A DNA stretch of 64,000 bases from positions 14,882,501-14,946,500 of the forward strand of contig OY987226.1 of the NCBI GenBank assembly GCA_963920705.1. The letters run 5' to 3'. This document shows positions 61,240-64,000 of the stretch, in pieces. The DNA comes from Odiellus spinosus (taxonomy: Eukaryota; Arthropoda; Arachnida; Opiliones; Phalangiidae). Position numbers and translations under genes: made by a program. Numbering within the stretch: the first letter of the stretch is position 1; each line of letters starts with the position of its first letter. The notes beneath the pieces were generated by a model. It was not told the DNA's origin, made no database searches, and saw nothing but the letters and a program-made list of their open reading frames with translations.

Positions 61240-64000
61240 ACTATAACCCTTACGAAAGAAAACTGAAAATTAATTTATATAATTTATATTAATCTCAAAT
61301 TAAAAATTCGAAAACTTCTCTAACATTTAAAAAACAACTCTTGATACAGATGTTGAAAAACGATTATCGCAAACGAATAAATCGTTATATATAAATAAAA
61401 AACCGCAAAACATAAATTATATACTTAAAAAACGTTTAAAATGATTATATCATAAATCGTTTAGTGTTAACACCCTCGATATAAACGCGATGGCGATATT
61501 TTAGTTTTTTTTTCGTGATTATTATTATTATTGTCTAGTTATACGTCGAATTTTCTGAGAATTTAAGAGATAAGATTTCGATCCGTCATTTTTTTCCTTA
61601 AATAATCCGTTTCCCCCGTTTTCATTATTTTTTCTTTAGTTTTTCCTCTTCCGAAAAAAAAAAAAAAATGTTTTTACGAAAACAATAGGAAATTTAATAC
61701 TTCATTTACGGTAAGTCAAAAAAGAATAAAATCTTATCTTTAAATCCCACGGTTTAATTTTGATTTCGGGTGAAAAAAGTGCCGGCTTTTTAAAAAACAT
61801 TTAGGTGTTTTCCATAAAAACTGGTGCAATATTGACGAAATAATGTTCTAATTCTTGGTCTAGCTTCAAATATTGTTAGATTTAAATTTAAATTTTATAT
61901 TTAAAGTGATACTAACACAGATTTATTACACAATACAAATGAAATATGTATCGCATTTTTGGAAAGATCATTAAAGGGAGGATGAAGAGGAAATACGAGT
62001 TTTTTTAATCAATTATGCTTTTAAAAGTAAGAAAGTATATTAACAGATTAAAGAAATTTACAATTCAAAGACATTTCTCGAATTTTTCTAATTCTGGCGC
62101 AATCTGACACGTGATACGGTTGCTTTCGCGCGGTTTCTATCGTTAATTTATTTAATCCAGTCTTTCATTTCATTTAAATGATTTAAGATTATCAAATTAA
62201 AGAAATATATTACGTCATAAAGAGAAAAATAAATTATATTTTTTTGGTCATTTTAATTTTTAAATTTACTTATGAACGCGTCGAATCAACGATATAAAAT
62301 ATTAAATATGGGTTTTTAAGAGTATGAGAAAACTAAAAATATAATAAATAAACCCCTCGAAAAAATAATGCCAGCCTCACTTAAAAATAAAATAAAAATA
62401 ATAATATAAATGTTGTTGTTTCTCTAAACAAACTGGCACAATATATTCTAAAATTAATTCATAAAATTAAAATTACTCGTATAAAATTGAAACTGCTCTT
62501 GAACTTATATTTAATTCTTGGGCGAGGCATTGTTCGGCTCTATAGTTTTAGGATTTTAATTAGTAATATCCTAAAACTATAATTGCGCCAGCATAATGAT
62601 TTTAAGTAATTTTTAAGATTAAAATATTTAATTGATTTTATATTTTACTTCCGTTTAAGTATGGTTTAATGGAATTCCTTTTTTTTAATTTTAAGTATGA
62701 ATTAAAATGTAACTTAAAAGCCAGAATAAATTCTTAGTACACTATAAACCTATTCTTAAGAAATAATCATTTCCTTACACTGAGACGAAAGGGAGACTAG
62801 TTTGTGCATGCTATAATGTCTATAATGTTTTTCAAGGTTTTTCAAGGATAATTGTAATTTAATGTAACGCTCAAAGCTGTTAATTATCATTATAATTCAA
62901 TTATTAAACTAGAATTTTTTTGAAATTCAAAATATTTAAGTGTAAATGACATACTACCTACACTTTGAAATAAAAAAAAAAAAAAAAAAACCAAACCCGA
63001 GGTTTAAGTTTATAAGAATGATCTACTTAATTTCCAATAGGTATTAAGACTGTGTATAATTCCGCGCCAGTTGGCTCTCACTATTTTCAACCACTTTTTA
63101 AAAAAAAAAAATAATAGGTTTTACTCTAGAAAGGATATAAAACCTAAACATAACTATCCTCATGTTCAATAGACAATACCAACGACAATATGTTTTAACA
63201 TTATGTATCAATCCGCCTATGATTTATACTTAATGCAAACTATTCTTGGACAAAAGTATATAATAATCATATAGCAATAAGTTCGATAATCCTGACTATA
63301 AGGTGTAATTTCGCGCGCACAAATCTCTCAAAACTCTCACCCCATTTTGAAAGAAAAACCCTTTATTTAAAATATTATCATTTCAAGATAACTTTGAAGC
63401 AAAATTAAATTCATATCTTAACTTCAATCTTGCTACAAAGTTTACTTAATCAGAGTTTTATTATCAAATAAGTAAATTCAATTTAACGAGATAGTGAAGA
63501 TAAAACCTATAACACAAGATTCAGGCGATATTTAGCTCTTTCGTAAAATAAATTCTAATAATAATCATCAGAAGAACGTCGTAATAAAAAGCTAGGCATT
63601 TCCGACCAGGTTTAAGGAGGGCCAGAACTGGATTAAAATGCATTAAGTTTACTTTTAATTCTATCATATATCAACTTATCGAAATAGATAGACTATAGCT
63701 TTGTTAGCTTTGTACATAATGAAAATTCGAAGTGATTCTAATATCGAGTATCATGGCGGAACTCGTATGTTATAGCCCCTGGACTTGGAATTCCATTAAT
63801 TTTTTATTTATATATATATATTTAATATTATACGAACACTTGAGCCAAAGCCATAAAAACCTTGATTCTTTAAAACTCAAAATATGGTTTTATTATATTA
63901 TTTGCAGAAATATTTTTATTTTCTATTAGATTTAACATGGCGTCTACCTCCGCCGCAAAGTCCGCTTATTTGCAAACTGATATCTAATATTTTATAAATG
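61240..64000. other. AT-rich right edge without a supported gene
   Basis: Single family ends lie near 61974 (TTAAAGGGAGGATGAAGAGG) and 62372 (CAGCCTCACTT) and a dispersed TATCAATCCGCC motif near 63206. An inverted pair around 62545-62582 (ATAGTTTTAGGAT) is present. No gene is supported. Confidence 0.45.
63931..63975 (+). other. Short ATGGCG frame at the right edge, unresolved
   Basis: After a TATTTGCAG acceptor-like site, an ATGGCG opens a 14-codon Ala/Ser-rich frame close to the window end. It could be the start of an exon that continues, but too little is visible to call a gene. Confidence 0.12.

Overview
This window is eukaryotic, AT-rich and mostly non-coding. It looks like an invertebrate and most likely an arthropod: it has a mitochondrial-clan cytochrome P450 split by short GT-AG introns, several TTAGG/CCTAA runs (the arthropod-type telomere unit), and a very high load of short inverted-repeat DNA elements and minisatellites. 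The species cannot be named from the sequence. No bacterial operon, CRISPR array, rRNA or complete tRNA was seen.

Genes. (1) A complete 8-exon plus-strand P450 gene lies at 7670-10601; the spliced exons sum to 1545 nt (514 residues plus stop) with every splice phase matching. (2) A minus-strand gene is represented by a 951-nt coding exon (5347-6297) encoding a Ser-rich, basic, probably disordered protein segment. A candidate first coding exon lies 18.7 kb upstream (ATG at 24984, donor at 24970) and its splice phase fits exactly. If this model is right, the P450 is nested in antiparallel orientation inside intron 1. The gene continues beyond the left edge. (3) A small two-exon plus-strand candidate lies at 2692-3123. 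(4) Weaker exon candidates and retroelement-like protein fragments lie at 17891, 20871, 38716, 39630 and 55492.

Repeats fill most of the rest. A family of short elements with inverted ends starting near TTAAAGGGA recurs across 27-58 kb. One subfamily (27.66, 28.48 and 30.08 kb, relics at 10.09, 15.57 and 52.68 kb) is almost entirely foldback. Other elements in the family carry minisatellites in their cores. Separate families include a CATTCACACTAG-ended MITE (17.2 and 47.1 kb, opposite orientations), a 100-bp near-palindromic MITE (43.8 and 54.0 kb), a 270-bp sequence in inverted copies (34.1 and 36.8 kb), and a 584-bp element at 50.85 kb that combines a 97-bp near-perfect palindrome, 56-bp direct repeats and a CCTAA run.

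Minisatellites lie at 18.9-19.8 (33 bp), 31.1-32.26 (25 bp, each unit carrying a tRNA T-arm/B-box-like sequence), 35.28-35.77 (23 bp), 48.53-48.93 (about 22 bp), 56.84-57.3 (23-24 bp) and 60.65-61.1 kb (33 bp, each with an inverted CCAAT core). CpG-rich patches at 24.17-24.33, 25.0-25.45, 40.5-40.7 and 52.2-52.5 kb are the best promoter candidates. All work was by eye; homology names are given only where motifs support them.
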